A stretch of 64,000 nucleotides of DNA from assembly GCF_019550915.1 (NCBI RefSeq), contig NZ_JAHWCI010000008.1, positions 558,001-622,000 of the forward strand, written 5' to 3'. The translations under genes and the position numbers were made by a program. The notes beneath the pieces are model-generated. The model was given only the letters and a program-made list of their open reading frames with translations, had not been told where the DNA came from and searched no databases. Source of the DNA: Mumia sp. zg.B17. GTDB taxonomy: Bacteria; Actinomycetota; Actinomycetes; Propionibacteriales; Nocardioidaceae. Every line of letters begins with the position of its first letter. Position 1 is the first letter of the stretch. Positions 25,356-35,601 of this stretch are shown in pieces.

Positions 25356-26681
25356 TCAGCTCGTGACCGCGATCACCCCGAGGTGGTTCGAGATCGAGTT
25401 GTAGCGCTCGGCGTACATCCGGACCCCGCTCATGTCGTACGCGACCACCATCGCCCGGATGGAGGCCCGCGACTGCGTCGTGTTGCGCTGGTAGACCGGA
25501 CCGCCGCTGTCTCCCAGACGGGCGATGACCCGGTCGTCGCTCCGTCGGCCCCGCATCAGGTAGGTGCTGCACGTGGCCGGCTTGGCCGGATCGTCGCAGT
25601 ACGAGGCGGACAGGCTCTTGATCTCGATCCCGCACACCGACTTCGTCACCGCGCCCGACGCACACACGTTGTCGCCGACCGCGCCGTCATTGGCCCCCGT
25701 GACCGTACGGACGTTGAAGTTGTCGAGCCCGTCTGTGTAGATCGAGTTCGTGTACGTGGAGCCGGCCAGGCGAGCCTGGTCGTAGGCGGGGTAGTTGCTC
25801 CGCCCGGCGATCTGCCCGAAGTAGTACGACCCGGAGTACCACGAGGTCCCGTTCGCGCCGCAGTGTCCGGCGGTGACCGAGTAGCGCGTGCTCGAGGACT
25901 TGCTGCGCACGGTGAAACCCGACGAGCAGACCTTGGAGGGGCTGGTGATCCGAGCGCCTCCCCAGTGCGGCGAGGTGTCGGAGGTGCGCGACGCTCGGGC
26001 CGCACTGCCGGTGTAGCGGACCACCACCGCACCCGCGCCGACTCCTTCGACCGGCGCTGCCTGCCGATCGAGCCGTGCGGCCTCTCGTGGCGGCGCGGCG
26101 GCAACGTCGACGACGACCGCTTCGAGCTCGGGATCGAGATCCATGGAGTAGCCCGCGGTCGGCGCGGCGTCGGCCGTGCGCCACTGCTGCGCCGTGACGC
26201 CGACCCAGGCGTCGCGCAGCTCCTGCGCCGTGCGCTCCGACGTCCGCACGGTGAGGAGACGGCGTGCGGTGGAGGAGAGACCAGAGGTGAGGCGGTTCAC
26301 CAGTGCCGCGCCGTCGGTGCCCCGCGTCACGACGAGGGTGTAGCCGGCCGTCGGGCTCCCCGTCACGCCGATCACTCCGGCATCGAGGCTCACGGGGACT
26401 CCGTCGGCAGGCTTGTCACCCTGCGGGGTGAGCAGCTCCGTCACGCGGTCGGCGACGGCGCGCTGCAGCGAGGTCGCGATGGGACCGTCGTAGGCCAGAG
26501 CAGGCGGCTGGTCAGATGCTGCGGCTGCGTCTTCGACTGCTTCGGCCTCGGCGACGAGGGCCCGCTTGTCAGGGGTGAGTGCAGCGTCGTCGCCCTGAGC
26601 GGCACCCCCTGCGGCAGTGAGGAGCCCGATCCCGAGGACCAGGGCTGCGATGGCGGTGATGGGCTGGCGTGGAGTCGGCAT
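25356..26681 (-). CDS. secreted chymotrypsin-like serine protease (S1 family)
   Basis: Secreted 441-aa pre-pro-protease. Residues 1-28 are a signal peptide; a pro-region of about 200 aa like that of alpha-lytic protease and streptogrisins follows. The catalytic domain has His in SVTAGHCG (about residue 270), Asp probably in YDQARLAG and Ser in RLGDSGGPVYQR (about residue 390). Paired Cys are present. It acts outside the cell on proteins; specificity is not clear. Confidence 0.9.
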   Translation of the reverse strand: MPTPRQPITAIAALVLGIGLLTAAGGAAQGDDAALTPDKRALVAEAEAVEDAAAASDQPPALAYDGPIATSLQRAVADRVTELLTPQGDKPADGVPVSLDAGVIGVTGSPTAGYTLVVTRGTDGAALVNRLTSGLSSTARRLLTVRTSERTAQELRDAWVGVTAQQWRTADAAPTAGYSMDLDPELEAVVVDVAAAPPREAARLDRQAAPVEGVGAGAVVVRYTGSAARASRTSDTSPHWGGARITSPSKVCSSGFTVRSKSSSTRYSVTAGHCGANGTSWYSGSYYFGQIAGRSNYPAYDQARLAGSTYTNSIYTDGLDNFNVRTVTGANDGAVGDNVCASGAVTKSVCGIEIKSLSASYCDDPAKPATCSTYLMRGRRSDDRVIARLGDSGGPVYQRNTTQSRASIRAMVVAYDMSGVRMYAERYNSISNHLGVIAVTS

Positions 26682-26751
26682 GATGGGCTCCTTCGTCGCA
26701 TGGCTCGTACCAGGAGGCTAGTGGGTCTTCGTCTGGACCGCTTCAAGGTTC

Positions 26752-26770
26752 TTTGGTTAGCCTTACCTTT
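26752..26770 (+). promoter_or_regulatory. IdeR/DtxR-type iron box
   Basis: TTTGGTTAGCCTTACCTTT matches the 19-bp palindromic iron box TTAGGTTAGSCTAACCTAA at 15 of 19 positions. It is 24 bp before the GTG of a siderophore-interacting protein. Iron-loaded IdeR would repress this gene, so expression is expected under iron limitation. Confidence 0.8.
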
Positions 26771-26794
26771 AAGCCACACTCAGGAGGAGCCACG

Positions 26795-27748
26795 GTGACC
26801 ATCACCATCGAGAAGGCCGTCCAGCCTTGGCGGTTCTTCGACGTCACCGTGGCTCGCACGGTCCGCCTCTCGCGCTCGTTCGTCCGCATCACCTTCCGGG
26901 GGGACGATCTCGACGCGATGTCGGCGAACGGTTTCGACCAGCGCATCAAGCTGCTGCTCCCGGATACGACCGGCGGCTACGAGCACGTCCCGTCCGCACC
27001 TGACTGGTACGACCGGTGGCGGAGCCTCCCCGACGAGCACCGCAACCCGATCCGTACGTACACCGTCCGCGCGTCGCGTCCCGCGCTCCGCGAGGTCGAC
27101 GTCGACGTGGTGCTGCACGGCGCGACCGGACCGGCCGGCCGCTTCGCCGCGACGTGCCGACCGGGCACGCCCGCCGTGCTGATGGGCCCGAACGCCGCCC
27201 ACCCCGGTCCGCACGGCGGACTGGAGTTCGCCGTCCCGAGCGCCGACCGACCCGTGCTGATCGTGGGCGACGAGACGGCGGTCCCCGCGATCTCCCGGAT
27301 CCTGGAGGACCTGCCGAGCGACCGTCGCGGTCACGTCATCCTCGAGGTTCCGTACGCGGACGACATCACCGACCTCGCCCGACCCGCAGGCGTCTCGCTG
27401 ACCTGGATCGCGCGCGAGGGGAGCCGCCACGGCCAACGGCTCGTCCCCGCGGTCCGACGGTGCGCCTCGGCGATGCTGGGGATCCCCGCACCGGCCGAGG
27501 GCGAGGCCGGTGACGGCGAGGCGGGTGACGTCGCCCTCGACGAGGTGGTCGGCGACGAGCTCGTGTGGGAGGTCGCGCTCGACGACCAGGGCATGCCCCT
27601 GCCCCCGACCGGCGATCTCTACGCCTGGCTGGCCGGCGAGGCGTCGGTGATCAAGACGCTTCGACGGTTCCTGGTGAGCGAGAGCGGCGTGGACCGCCGG
27701 TCGGTGGCATTCATGGGCTACTGGCGCGACGGCCGCCCGGAGATGTGA
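26795..27748 (+). CDS. siderophore-interacting protein (FAD-dependent ferric-siderophore reductase)
   Basis: Cytosolic reductase of 317 aa that releases iron from imported ferric siderophores. The FAD-binding motif is RTYTVRAS, followed by HGATGPAGRFA, a GDETAVPAISRIL segment for NAD(P)H and the C-terminal SIP signature (FMGYWRDGR). GTG 26795 has AGGAGG at 26782-26787. An acidic Gly/Glu-rich insert lies near residue 235. The upstream iron box implies IdeR control. No siderophore synthesis or uptake genes are nearby. Confidence 0.93.
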   Translation: MTITIEKAVQPWRFFDVTVARTVRLSRSFVRITFRGDDLDAMSANGFDQRIKLLLPDTTGGYEHVPSAPDWYDRWRSLPDEHRNPIRTYTVRASRPALREVDVDVVLHGATGPAGRFAATCRPGTPAVLMGPNAAHPGPHGGLEFAVPSADRPVLIVGDETAVPAISRILEDLPSDRRGHVILEVPYADDITDLARPAGVSLTWIAREGSRHGQRLVPAVRRCASAMLGIPAPAEGEAGDGEAGDVALDEVVGDELVWEVALDDQGMPLPPTGDLYAWLAGEASVIKTLRRFLVSESGVDRRSVAFMGYWRDGRPEM

Positions 27749-27757
27749 CCGCGCGGA

Positions 27758-29521
27758 TCACAGCGCCGCGCTGATCCGCGGATCGGTCGACGGCACCGGC
27801 GCCTCCGCTCCCACCCACGGGTCGCCGTCGAAGTACGTGGCAAAGATCTGCTCGGCCGTGCGCGTCGCGATCGCCTGCGTGGTCAAGGTGGGGTTCGGTC
27901 CGCCGAGGGAGTTCGCCAGCACCGAGTTGTCGGCGATGAAGAGGCGCTCCACTGCCCTGGCCTCACCCGTCGGACCGACGACCGACGTGGCCGGGTCGGC
28001 GCCCATCCTCATCGACGACTGCGTGTGGAGGATGAGCGGCGCCCAGTCGATCCGGTAGACCTTGCGCGCCCCCGCTGCGCGCAGGACCTCGGCCGCCCGG
28101 TTGGCGAGGAAGTTGCGCCGCCGCACGGTGTCAGCGGAGCGTCTCGTGAAGTCCATCTCCACCCGGGCGGGCGCGCCGTGCTCGTCGCGCGGATACAGCG
28201 GCGAGAGCCGTACGCGGTTGTCCGGCTCCACGTCGTCGGCGGTGATGACGAGGACGCCGAGGAGACGGTCGATGCCGTTGAGCATCACGTCCTTCAGCTC
28301 CGAGCCCTGGAGCCGTCCGGAGACGCCGTCCCATGCTCCGCGCTTGCCTCGGCCGAGGTCGTACATCTCGCGGATCCCGCTCCCGCTGTGGCTCATGCTG
28401 AACGCCTGGAGCGCCGGCGGAAGCCCACCCTGCTCGAGGCAGCCGTACCCCGGGAACTCCGCCCGCGCCGCCGAGGCCGGACCGCGCGACGCGCCGGTGT
28501 CGCGGTCGAACGTCCCGACCACGGAGTCGAGGTAGTGGTCGGTCAGACCCCGACCGACCCAGCCGTTCGGGTTCGGCAGTCCTGACCCCAGCCAGAGCCG
28601 CGGTGTCTCGACACACCCCCCGGCGAGGACGACCACGGCGGCGTCCTCCCGGACGGTCTCCGTGTCGTTGTCGGTCCGGTATGTCACGCCCGTAGCGACG
28701 GTGCGCCCGCCCCGCTCCTCGGTGTGGACCTGGGTCACGAAGGCGTCGGTGACGAGCTGGGCGTCACGGCCCGCCGCGGCCCACGCCGAGGCCGTCACCG
28801 CCATCGGGACATAACTGTTGTCGGTGGAGCGCCTCGCGAACTGGTTGCGCGGCGCCTTGAGCGGCGACCGGCACCCCTGCGCGCAGAACCCGCAGAAGGT
28901 GCAGCCCTGCGCCTGCGGATAGACGAGCAACGACGAGTCCGAGGTCCGACCTGCCGTCCCCTGCGGCTGCAGGATGGCGTTCTCCTGGGGTCGGAACGCG
29001 ATGCCGTGGGTGTCCTTCGTCGTCTGGACGGGCAGCCCGAGGGCCTCGCACCCGTCGAAGAACACCCGCTCCTTGCGGCCCATCGGCGCCGTCTGGACGG
29101 GAAGCGTCGCCTCGACCCACTCGTAGTAGGGCACCAGCTCCTCGTACGGGAAGGGGAACAGGTGATCGGTGTCGTACGCGTCGCGGTCCGCGCCGTCGTA
29201 CCCGGCGAAGGCGCCACGGTAGGCCCGAGGGCTGTTGCCGTAGTAGTGCAGCGTCGTCCCACCGACGCCGGTGACGTTCCAGAGGTAGGAGTTCTGAGGT
29301 TGGTCGCGGATCCAGGCAGGCCGGTCGCGGTCTGCGGGTCCGACGCGGAAGTAGCCGTCCTTGGGGTTGAAGGCGTCGTTCTCGAAGTGGGTCCACTCCC
29401 GCTCAGGTTGCGCGTGCGAGGAGCCGCCCTCGAGGAGCAGCACGTCGAGCCCGCGTGCGGCGAGCTCGGCGGCCACGACCGGTCCGCCGCCTCCGGCGCC
29501 GACCACGATGACGTCGCGCAT
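27758..29521 (-). CDS. GMC family oxidoreductase with four-Cys motif
   Basis: FAD-dependent dehydrogenase of 587 aa acting on alcohols or sugars. The N-terminus has the Rossmann GxGxxG (VIVVGAGGGGPVVA), the ADP-ribose Glu in LLLEGG, a CTFCGFCAQGC motif at about residues 200-210, and the C-terminal GMC signature (HTQSSMRMGADP, then IADNSVLANSLGGPNPTLT). The Cys motif is typical of the sub-group with separate electron-transfer partners. Its start overlaps the Tat-exported partner stop (TGATG). No own signal is present, so it may be exported as a hitchhiker. Confidence 0.9.
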   Translation of the reverse strand: MRDVIVVGAGGGGPVVAAELAARGLDVLLLEGGSSHAQPEREWTHFENDAFNPKDGYFRVGPADRDRPAWIRDQPQNSYLWNVTGVGGTTLHYYGNSPRAYRGAFAGYDGADRDAYDTDHLFPFPYEELVPYYEWVEATLPVQTAPMGRKERVFFDGCEALGLPVQTTKDTHGIAFRPQENAILQPQGTAGRTSDSSLLVYPQAQGCTFCGFCAQGCRSPLKAPRNQFARRSTDNSYVPMAVTASAWAAAGRDAQLVTDAFVTQVHTEERGGRTVATGVTYRTDNDTETVREDAAVVVLAGGCVETPRLWLGSGLPNPNGWVGRGLTDHYLDSVVGTFDRDTGASRGPASAARAEFPGYGCLEQGGLPPALQAFSMSHSGSGIREMYDLGRGKRGAWDGVSGRLQGSELKDVMLNGIDRLLGVLVITADDVEPDNRVRLSPLYPRDEHGAPARVEMDFTRRSADTVRRRNFLANRAAEVLRAAGARKVYRIDWAPLILHTQSSMRMGADPATSVVGPTGEARAVERLFIADNSVLANSLGGPNPTLTTQAIATRTAEQIFATYFDGDPWVGAEAPVPSTDPRISAAL

Positions 29522-30453
29522 CAGCCCTCCACCTCCGTCCGGCCCTGGTAGTAGCCGAGGAGCTCGGCGTGCCCGTCGGGCGGTGTGGTCCTGCCTGGCA
29601 GGTAGTTCGTCTGGTCCCACCCGATCGGGCGGCGGACGAGCCGCTTGGTGGCGCGGTCGTACGCCGACTGCTCGCTGTACATGCCGTCGGACGGCAGCGC
29701 GAGGAGCGCCATCGCGAGGTAGTGGACCAGGCCCCGCAGCTCGTCGGCGAGGAAGTCGCCCACGATCGGGCGGAGCACCTTCACCACCGTCGGCTCGTCG
29801 CTCTCCAGGTCGGCGAAGACGCGGGCCTTCTCGGCGTACCGCAACCGCGCGAACGGCGAGTTGAAGCCCAACCGCAGCAGCGACGCCGGGACCAGGACGG
29901 CCGCGGTGACGTTGAGCAGCAACGCCACCACGATGGAGGCGGGCAGGTGCTCGTCGTTCTCGAGCACGATCGTGAGCGCCTCGTCGAGGCGCTGGGCCCG
30001 CCTCAGCCCTGCCCGGGTGACCACGTACGGCAGGGGCCTCGGCAGGGCGCCGAGCTGCCGCGTCCCGTCGGTGAGCAGCGGGATGACGATCGAGTCGGGG
30101 AGCGGGATGTAGCCGTCGAGGGTGTCCATCAGGAACTGCGGCGTGCGGGTGGCGATGCCCCCGGCCTCGCGACGGACCTCGAGCTGACGGAGCGAGAAGG
30201 CGTCGGGGCCGGGATAGCAGAACGCCGCGACCCCTCCGAAGGTGTCGGCCGACAGGCGCTGGAGCTGCGGGCGCAGCCAGGCCAGGAGGGCTTCGAGGGC
30301 GTCGTCGGTGGTGGCGGCACGGGCCGGTGCGGCGAAGAGTGCGGGTGGAGCCGCGGCGGCGAGGCCGAGCACGCCGGCTCTGGCCAGGAACGCACGGCGG
30401 CCCCAGTCGGTCTCGATGGGTCGGGGGTGGTTGTCGGAAGTCGGTGCGGGCAC
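29521..30453 (-). CDS. Tat-exported partner subunit of the GMC oxidoreductase
   Basis: A 310-aa protein with a twin-arginine signal (GRRAFLARAGVLGLAAAAP, then AAPARAA for cleavage). The mature part is mostly helical, comparable to the small gluconate 2-dehydrogenase subunit that escorts GMC enzymes through the Tat system, though similarity is limited. GTG 30453 (MPAPTSDNH) has GAGGA about 10 nt upstream. It overlaps the GMC gene by one base (TGATG), which supports a complex. Confidence 0.78.
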   Translation of the reverse strand: MPAPTSDNHPRPIETDWGRRAFLARAGVLGLAAAAPPALFAAPARAATTDDALEALLAWLRPQLQRLSADTFGGVAAFCYPGPDAFSLRQLEVRREAGGIATRTPQFLMDTLDGYIPLPDSIVIPLLTDGTRQLGALPRPLPYVVTRAGLRRAQRLDEALTIVLENDEHLPASIVVALLLNVTAAVLVPASLLRLGFNSPFARLRYAEKARVFADLESDEPTVVKVLRPIVGDFLADELRGLVHYLAMALLALPSDGMYSEQSAYDRATKRLVRRPIGWDQTNYLPGRTTPPDGHAELLGYYQGRTEVEG

Positions 30454-30570
30454 GGGGGTCTCCTCTCGAGGACTGGCCGCACGTTTCCCACCTGCCACGA
30501 GATGTAACACAGATAGCAACTCCGAGTTGCGCCGTACGCACCCAGGCGCCTCCCCACCCAGCCCACCCCA

Positions 30571-30629
30571 CGATTCGGTGAGGAGATCGGGGCTTTCCGC
30601 GATCGAGACCCGATCTCCTCACCGAATCG
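30571..30629. repeat. perfect 21-bp inverted repeat, 17-nt loop
   Basis: Arms at 30571-30591 and 30609-30629 are exact complements (core GATTCGGTGAGGAG / CTCCTCACCGAATC). It stands in the intergenic space between the Tat protein gene and tRNA-Ser(CGA). Neither side has a U-run, and its length exceeds what is needed for an intrinsic terminator. It may be a member of a dispersed palindromic repeat family; the terminator at 47080 shares GATTCGGYGAGG. Confidence 0.85.
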
Positions 30630-30668
30630 GCGGAGGGGAGCCGGCTGCAGGAGGGGGCGTACGACAGC

Positions 30669-30700
30669 GAGCCCCGCCCGGGGATCCCGGACGGGGCTCG
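30669..30700 (-). terminator. terminator hairpin after tRNA-Ser(CGA)
   Basis: Stem GAGCCCCGCCCGGG / CCCGGACGGGGCTC with one mismatch and a short GAT-type loop, starting 4 bp past the encoded CCA of the minus-strand tRNA. High stability and position fit a tRNA terminator; no T-run is visible. Confidence 0.65.
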
Positions 30701-30706
30701 TCATGG

Positions 30707-30791
30707 CGGTGGCGGTGGGATTTGAACCCACGGTAGGTTGCCCTACACAACATTTCGAGTGTTGCACCTTCGGCCGCTCGGACACGCCACC
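30707..30791 (-). tRNA. tRNA-Ser (CGA anticodon)
   Basis: Read on the minus strand: acceptor GGTGGCG (30791-30785) pairs with CGCCACC (30714-30708). The anticodon loop CTCGAAA gives CGA; a long variable arm and GGTTCAAATCC T-arm follow. The discriminator is G at 30707 and CCA is encoded at 30706-30704. Decodes UCG serine codons, which are frequent in this genome style. Confidence 0.96.
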
Positions 30792-30841
30792 GCAGAAGAG
30801 ATTACCGGACCTGCTGCCCGCCTCCGGAACCGGGTCAGGGC

Positions 30842-31306
30842 TCAGCGGTGCTCAGCAAAGAAGGCCAGCAACTGGGCCCGCGCCTCCTCGGCACGCACCC
30901 CTCCGCGGACCTCAGGGCGATGGTTGAGCCGCCGGTCCCGGACGACGTCCCACAACGAACCGACCGCGCCCGCCTTGTCGTCGTACGCCCCGAACACGAG
31001 GCGGGCGACGCGAGCGAGGACGAGCGCACCCGCGCACATCGTGCAGGGTTCGAGCGTGACGACGAGGGTGCAACCGTCGAGTCGCCACTCGCCCCGCGCG
31101 GCCGCCGCGGCCCGTAGCGCGATCACCTCGGCGTGCGCCGTCGGGTCGCCGTCGCGCTCCCGCGCGTTCCAGCCCTCGCCCAGGACGGCTCCGTCAGCGT
31201 CGACGACGAGCGCCCCGACCGGGACGTCGGCGGTCTCGAGGGCGCGTGACGCCAGGTCGAGCGCCCTGCCCATCAGGGCGTCGTCGTGGACGAGCGGGGA
31301 CGACAC
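30842..31306 (-). CDS. tadA: tRNA adenosine(34) deaminase TadA
   Basis: Zinc deaminase of 154 aa converting A34 to inosine in tRNA-Arg(ACG). Zinc/catalytic motif HAEVIAL (His, Glu) and PCTMCAGA (two Cys) are intact. The start is GTG 31306 (MSSPLVHDD); ATG at MGRALDL is an internal option. It starts 1 bp past the stop of the TadA-associated gene, indicating one operon. Confidence 0.95.
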   Translation of the reverse strand: MSSPLVHDDALMGRALDLASRALETADVPVGALVVDADGAVLGEGWNARERDGDPTAHAEVIALRAAAAARGEWRLDGCTLVVTLEPCTMCAGALVLARVARLVFGAYDDKAGAVGSLWDVVRDRRLNHRPEVRGGVRAEEARAQLLAFFAEHR

Positions 31307-31307
31307 G

Positions 31308-31784
31308 TCAGCCGACGAGCGCCTGGTAGGCGTCGCCGAACCCGAGCCGTTCGGCGATGTCGCCGAGCACCTCGTCCGGGTACGCGTCCGGATCGTCGAG
31401 CATCACGGCGAGATCGATCGCGCTCACACCCAGGTCGGCCAGGATCTCCATGTCACCGGCAGGCTGCGGCTCGTCGTCGTCCTCCGGGTCGGGGAGGTCG
31501 AGCTCGTCGGCGACGGAGCTGGCGAGCGGCCACTCGTCGACGGCGGTGATGTCGGACAGGAGAAGGAGCGTGCTGCGGCCCCAGACGCGCACGAGCACGA
31601 AGAAGTCCTCGTCGACGGCGACCATGCCGATCACACCGCACTCCGAAGGGAACGGGCGCAGCGCCCGCTCGACCTCCTCGATGTCTCCGGTGACACCGGC
31701 GGGAAGGCGGGTCAGCTGCCAGCCGCCCTCGTCACGGTAGGCGGCGACCGCGACATCGACCTCGCCCTGCAGATCGTCCTCCAC
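31308..31784 (-). CDS. tRNA adenosine deaminase-associated protein
   Basis: Acidic 158-aa protein conserved beside tadA in actinobacteria (TIGR03941-like): [27 protein letters not shown], then [18 protein letters not shown] and a C-terminal [22 protein letters not shown]. Its biochemical role is unknown; the tight pairing suggests a regulator or cofactor of TadA. GTG 31784 is chosen because AAGGGGG lies about 7 nt upstream; GTG 31790 is too close to it. Divergent from upp. Confidence 0.85.
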   Translation of the reverse strand: MEDDLQGEVDVAVAAYRDEGGWQLTRLPAGVTGDIEEVERALRPFPSECGVIGMVAVDEDFFVLVRVWGRSTLLLLSDITAVDEWPLASSVADELDLPDPEDDDEPQPAGDMEILADLGVSAIDLAVMLDDPDAYPDEVLGDIAERLGFGDAYQALVG

Positions 31785-31895
31785 GGCCACACCCCCTTGA
31801 CGCTCGTCGTCGTGCACGTACCCGCAGGATGGCAGACGATCACACCCTCGTGTAGGGGAGTCGCCGGCAGATCGTCGCTCGGTAAGGTTCGCCGC

Positions 31896-32534
31896 ATGGA
31901 CATCCACGTCGTCGACCACCCGCTGGTGGCCCACAAGCTCACCACGCTCCGCGACTCGAGGACCGACTCCCCGACCTTCCGGCGGTTGACCGACGAGCTC
32001 GTCACGCTTCTGACGTACGAGGCCACCCGCGACGTCCGGGTCGAGCCGGTCCTCGTGCAGACCCCGGTGTCGCCGGCCGAGGGCGTACGCCTCGCGCCGC
32101 CGAAGCCGCTCATCGTGCCGATCCTGCGCGCCGGCCTCGGCATGCTCGACGGCATGCAGCGCCTGCTCCCGACGGCCGAGGTCGGCTTCCTCGGGATGAT
32201 CCGCAACGAGACGACCCTCGAGCCCGCGACGTACGCCGAGCGGCTGCCCGACGACCTGACCGGCCGCCAGGCGTACGTGCTGGACCCGATGCTCGCCACC
32301 GGCGGCACCCTCTCGGCGGCGATCGCGTTCCTCGTCGGTCGAGGGTGCACGGCGATCACCGCGATCTGCCTGCTGGCCGTGCCCGAGGGCATTGCCCGTG
32401 TCGAGAACGACCTCGCCGACGTCGAGGTGCCGGTGTCGCTGGTGGTCGCCGCGGTGGACGAGAAGCTCAACGACGTGGGATACATCGTGCCGGGTCTCGG
32501 GGACGCCGGTGACCGGCTGTACGGCGTCGCCTGA
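31896..32534 (+). CDS. upp: uracil phosphoribosyltransferase
   Basis: Pyrimidine salvage enzyme of 212 aa making UMP from uracil and PRPP. The conserved segments [13 protein letters not shown], the PRPP loop [17 protein letters not shown] and the C-terminal [13 protein letters not shown] are all present. ATG 31896 follows a TAAGGT -10-like element (31883-31888) by only 7 bp, so the mRNA is probably leaderless. Confidence 0.96.
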   Translation: MDIHVVDHPLVAHKLTTLRDSRTDSPTFRRLTDELVTLLTYEATRDVRVEPVLVQTPVSPAEGVRLAPPKPLIVPILRAGLGMLDGMQRLLPTAEVGFLGMIRNETTLEPATYAERLPDDLTGRQAYVLDPMLATGGTLSAAIAFLVGRGCTAITAICLLAVPEGIARVENDLADVEVPVSLVVAAVDEKLNDVGYIVPGLGDAGDRLYGVA

Positions 32535-32610
32535 GGCGTTAACCTCCGCGCAATGAGACGCACGTCTCACCCTCTGGTCGACGCCAGTCGCTGCCGATAA
32601 CGTCTCCCGA

Positions 32611-34161
32611 ATGAAGATCGGCGTGGTCAAAGAGACCTCGCCGGGCGAGACCCGTGTCGCCGGGACCCCGGCGACCGTGACGCAGCTGATCAAGCTGGGT
32701 TATGACGTCGTGGTCGAGTCCGGCGCAGGCGAGGCGTCCAGCTTTTCCGACGAGGCCTACGTCGAGGCCGGCGCCTCGGTCGTGCCCCGCGACGAGGCGT
32801 GGCGGTCCGACCTCGTGCTCAAGATCAACGCCCCCTCGCCGGACGAGATCGGCCTCCTTGCCGACCACGCGACCCTCATCAGCCTGCTGTCCCCGGCGCT
32901 GAACGAGAGCCTCGTCGACGAGCTGACACAGCGTCACCTGACCGTGCTGGCGATGGACGCGGTGCCGCGCATCTCCCGCGCCCAGTCGATGGACGTCCTG
33001 TCGTCGATGGCCAACATCGCCGGCTACCGGGCCGTCGTCGAGGCGGCGCACGAGTTCGGGCGGTTCTTCACCGGCCAGGTCACGGCCGCCGGCAAGGTCC
33101 CCCCGGCCAAGGTGCTGGTCGCAGGCGCCGGGGTCGCGGGACTGGCAGCGATCGGCGCGGCGAGCAGTCTCGGCGCGATCGTCCGCGCCACCGACCCGCG
33201 CCCTGAGGTCGCCGACCAGGTCAGGTCGATCGGCGGCGAGTACCTCCCGGTCGACGTCGAGCAGCAGGAGGCGTCCACCGACGGCTACGCCAAGGCGACC
33301 AGCGAGGACTACGACCGCCGCGCCGCCGAGATCTACTCCGAGCAGGTCCTCGACGTCGACATCGTCATCACGACCGCGCTGATCCCCGGGCGTGCCGCAC
33401 CGCGGCTGCTGACCGAGGCCGACGTGGCGAGCATGAAGCCGGGCAGCGTCATCGTCGACATGGCCGCCGGCCAGGGCGGCAACGTGGCCGGCTCCGTCGC
33501 GGGGGAGAAGGTCGTCACCGACAACGGGGTGACGATCCTCGGCTACACCGACCTCGCCGGGCGCCTCCCGACGCAGGCCTCCCAGCTGTACGGCACCAAC
33601 CTCGTCAACCTGCTCAAGCTGCTCACGCCGGCCAAGGACGGAGAGCTCGTCCTCGACTTCGACGACGTCGTCCAGCGCACGGTCACCGTGGTCCGAGACG
33701 GCGAGAAGACGTGGCCGCCACCCCCGGTCGCCGTCTCGGCGGCGCCCCCGGCAGCCGCTGCACCCGTTCCCGTACCCGCGACCAAGGCCAAGGCGCCGGC
33801 CAAGCCTGCCGTCACGTGGGGCCTCATCGGCACCGGGATCCTCGCGCTCTTCCTCGTCAACGCCTTCGCGCCCGCGCCGCTGCCGGAGCACATCACGGTG
33901 CTCACGCTCGCGGTCGTCGTCGGCTACTACGTGATCGGCAAGGTGCACCACGCCCTGCACACGCCGCTGATGTCGGTGACCAACGCGATCAGCGGCATCA
34001 TCGTCGTCGGCGCGATGCTGCAGATCTCGGTCGACGACGGGGCCGACAACGCCACGGTGATCCGTGTCCTCTCGTTCATCGCGATCCTCTTGGCCTCCAT
34101 CAACGTCTTCGGCGGCTTCGCCGTGACCCGTCGCATGCTCAGCATGTTCTCGAAGGACTGA
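32611..34161 (+). CDS. pntA: NAD(P) transhydrogenase subunit alpha (PntA)
   Basis: A 516-aa subunit of the proton-translocating transhydrogenase that makes NADPH from NADH. Domain I (residues 1-380) binds NAD(H): [14 protein letters not shown] at the start, [17 protein letters not shown] Rossmann loop, and the mobile loop region. A Pro/Ala-rich linker (about 370-395) leads to four TM helices at the C-terminus. The alpha subunit is undivided, unlike the split form of some bacteria. pntB follows by 7 bp. Confidence 0.96.
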   Translation: MKIGVVKETSPGETRVAGTPATVTQLIKLGYDVVVESGAGEASSFSDEAYVEAGASVVPRDEAWRSDLVLKINAPSPDEIGLLADHATLISLLSPALNESLVDELTQRHLTVLAMDAVPRISRAQSMDVLSSMANIAGYRAVVEAAHEFGRFFTGQVTAAGKVPPAKVLVAGAGVAGLAAIGAASSLGAIVRATDPRPEVADQVRSIGGEYLPVDVEQQEASTDGYAKATSEDYDRRAAEIYSEQVLDVDIVITTALIPGRAAPRLLTEADVASMKPGSVIVDMAAGQGGNVAGSVAGEKVVTDNGVTILGYTDLAGRLPTQASQLYGTNLVNLLKLLTPAKDGELVLDFDDVVQRTVTVVRDGEKTWPPPPVAVSAAPPAAAAPVPVPATKAKAPAKPAVTWGLIGTGILALFLVNAFAPAPLPEHITVLTLAVVVGYYVIGKVHHALHTPLMSVTNAISGIIVVGAMLQISVDDGADNATVIRVLSFIAILLASINVFGGFAVTRRMLSMFSKD

Positions 34162-34168
34162 CGCCGCC

Positions 34169-35560
34169 ATGACCGCACAGAGTGCTGCCACCGCGGCGTA
34201 CATCGTCGCGTCGCTGCTGTTCATCCTGTCCCTGGCCGGGCTGTCCAAGCACGAGACGTCACGCAACGGTGTCTGGTACGGGATCGCCGGCATGGGGATC
34301 GCGCTCGTGGCGACGTTCGTGCTCGTCGCCGACGTCGCCGACGCCGACGCGATCGCGCTGCTGCTCGTGGCCGTCGCGATCGGCGCCGCGCTGGGACTGT
34401 GGCGGGCGCGGAGCGTCGCGATGACGCAGATGCCCGAGCTGATCGCGCTCCTGCACTCCTTCGTCGGCCTCGCCGCGGTGCTGGTGGGCTGGAACGGCTA
34501 CCTGGCGCCGAACCACCTGACCGGCTCGCTGGCCGACATCCACCACGCCGAGATCTTCATCGGCATCTTCATCGGCGCCGTGACCTTCACCGGCTCGATC
34601 GTCGCCAACCTCAAGCTGTCGGCGAAGATGCGGTCGGCGCCGCTGATGCTGCCGGGCAAGAACCTCATCAACACCGGCGCGCTCGTCGTCTTCGTGATCC
34701 TGACGGTCTGGTTCGTCATCTCCCCGAACCTCACGCTGCTGATCCTCGTCACCGTCGTCGCGCTGGCGCTCGGCTGGCACCTCGTGGCCTCGATCGGCGG
34801 TGGCGACATGCCCGTCGTCGTGTCGATGCTCAACAGCTACTCGGGCTGGGCCGCGGCGGCGTCAGGCTTCCTGCTCAACAACGACCTGCTGATCGTGACC
34901 GGCGCGCTCGTCGGGTCGTCGGGTGCCTACCTGTCCTACATCATGTGCCAGGCGATGAACCGCTCGTTCCTCTCCGTCATCGCCGGCGGCTTCGGCATCG
35001 AGGCCGCGACCAGTGACGCGACCGACTACGGCGATCACCGCGAGATCACCGCCGCCGATGCTGCCGAGCTCCTCAAGAACGCGCGGTCGGTCGTCATCAC
35101 CCCCGGGTACGGGATGGCGGTGGCTCAGGCGCAGTACCCGGTCGCCGACCTCGTCCGTAGGCTGCGCGACCGCGGCATCGAGGTTCGCTTCGGCGTGCAC
35201 CCGGTCGCCGGCCGCCTCCCCGGGCACATGAACGTGCTGCTCGCCGAGGCCAAGGTCCCGTACGACATCGTGCTCGAGATGGACGAGATCAACGACGACT
35301 TCGCCGAGACGTCGGTGGTGCTGGTGATCGGCGCCAACGACACGGTGAACCCCGCCGCAGCCGAGGACCCCACGAGCCCGCTCGCCGGGATGCCGGTGCT
35401 GCGGGTGTGGGAGGTCGAGAACGTCATCGTGTTCAAGCGGTCGATGGCGGCGGGCTACGCGGGCGTCCAGAACCCGCTGTTCTTCCGCGACAACACCCAG
35501 ATGCTGTTCGGGGACGCCAAGGAGCGGGTCGAGGACATCCTCCGGGCACTCGCCACCTGA
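34169..35560 (+). CDS. pntB: NAD(P) transhydrogenase subunit beta (PntB)
   Basis: A 463-aa membrane subunit. About nine TM helices include the His-containing [22 protein letters not shown] region of the proton path. The C-terminal NADP-binding domain III carries [16 protein letters not shown] and [12 protein letters not shown], with [16 protein letters not shown] at the end. Works with PntA. Confidence 0.97.
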   Translation: MTAQSAATAAYIVASLLFILSLAGLSKHETSRNGVWYGIAGMGIALVATFVLVADVADADAIALLLVAVAIGAALGLWRARSVAMTQMPELIALLHSFVGLAAVLVGWNGYLAPNHLTGSLADIHHAEIFIGIFIGAVTFTGSIVANLKLSAKMRSAPLMLPGKNLINTGALVVFVILTVWFVISPNLTLLILVTVVALALGWHLVASIGGGDMPVVVSMLNSYSGWAAAASGFLLNNDLLIVTGALVGSSGAYLSYIMCQAMNRSFLSVIAGGFGIEAATSDATDYGDHREITAADAAELLKNARSVVITPGYGMAVAQAQYPVADLVRRLRDRGIEVRFGVHPVAGRLPGHMNVLLAEAKVPYDIVLEMDEINDDFAETSVVLVIGANDTVNPAAAEDPTSPLAGMPVLRVWEVENVIVFKRSMAAGYAGVQNPLFFRDNTQMLFGDAKERVEDILRALAT

Positions 35561-35601
35561 CCTGACCGCCACCATGTGACATCGAGGGTGGCGCATGGCG
35601 G

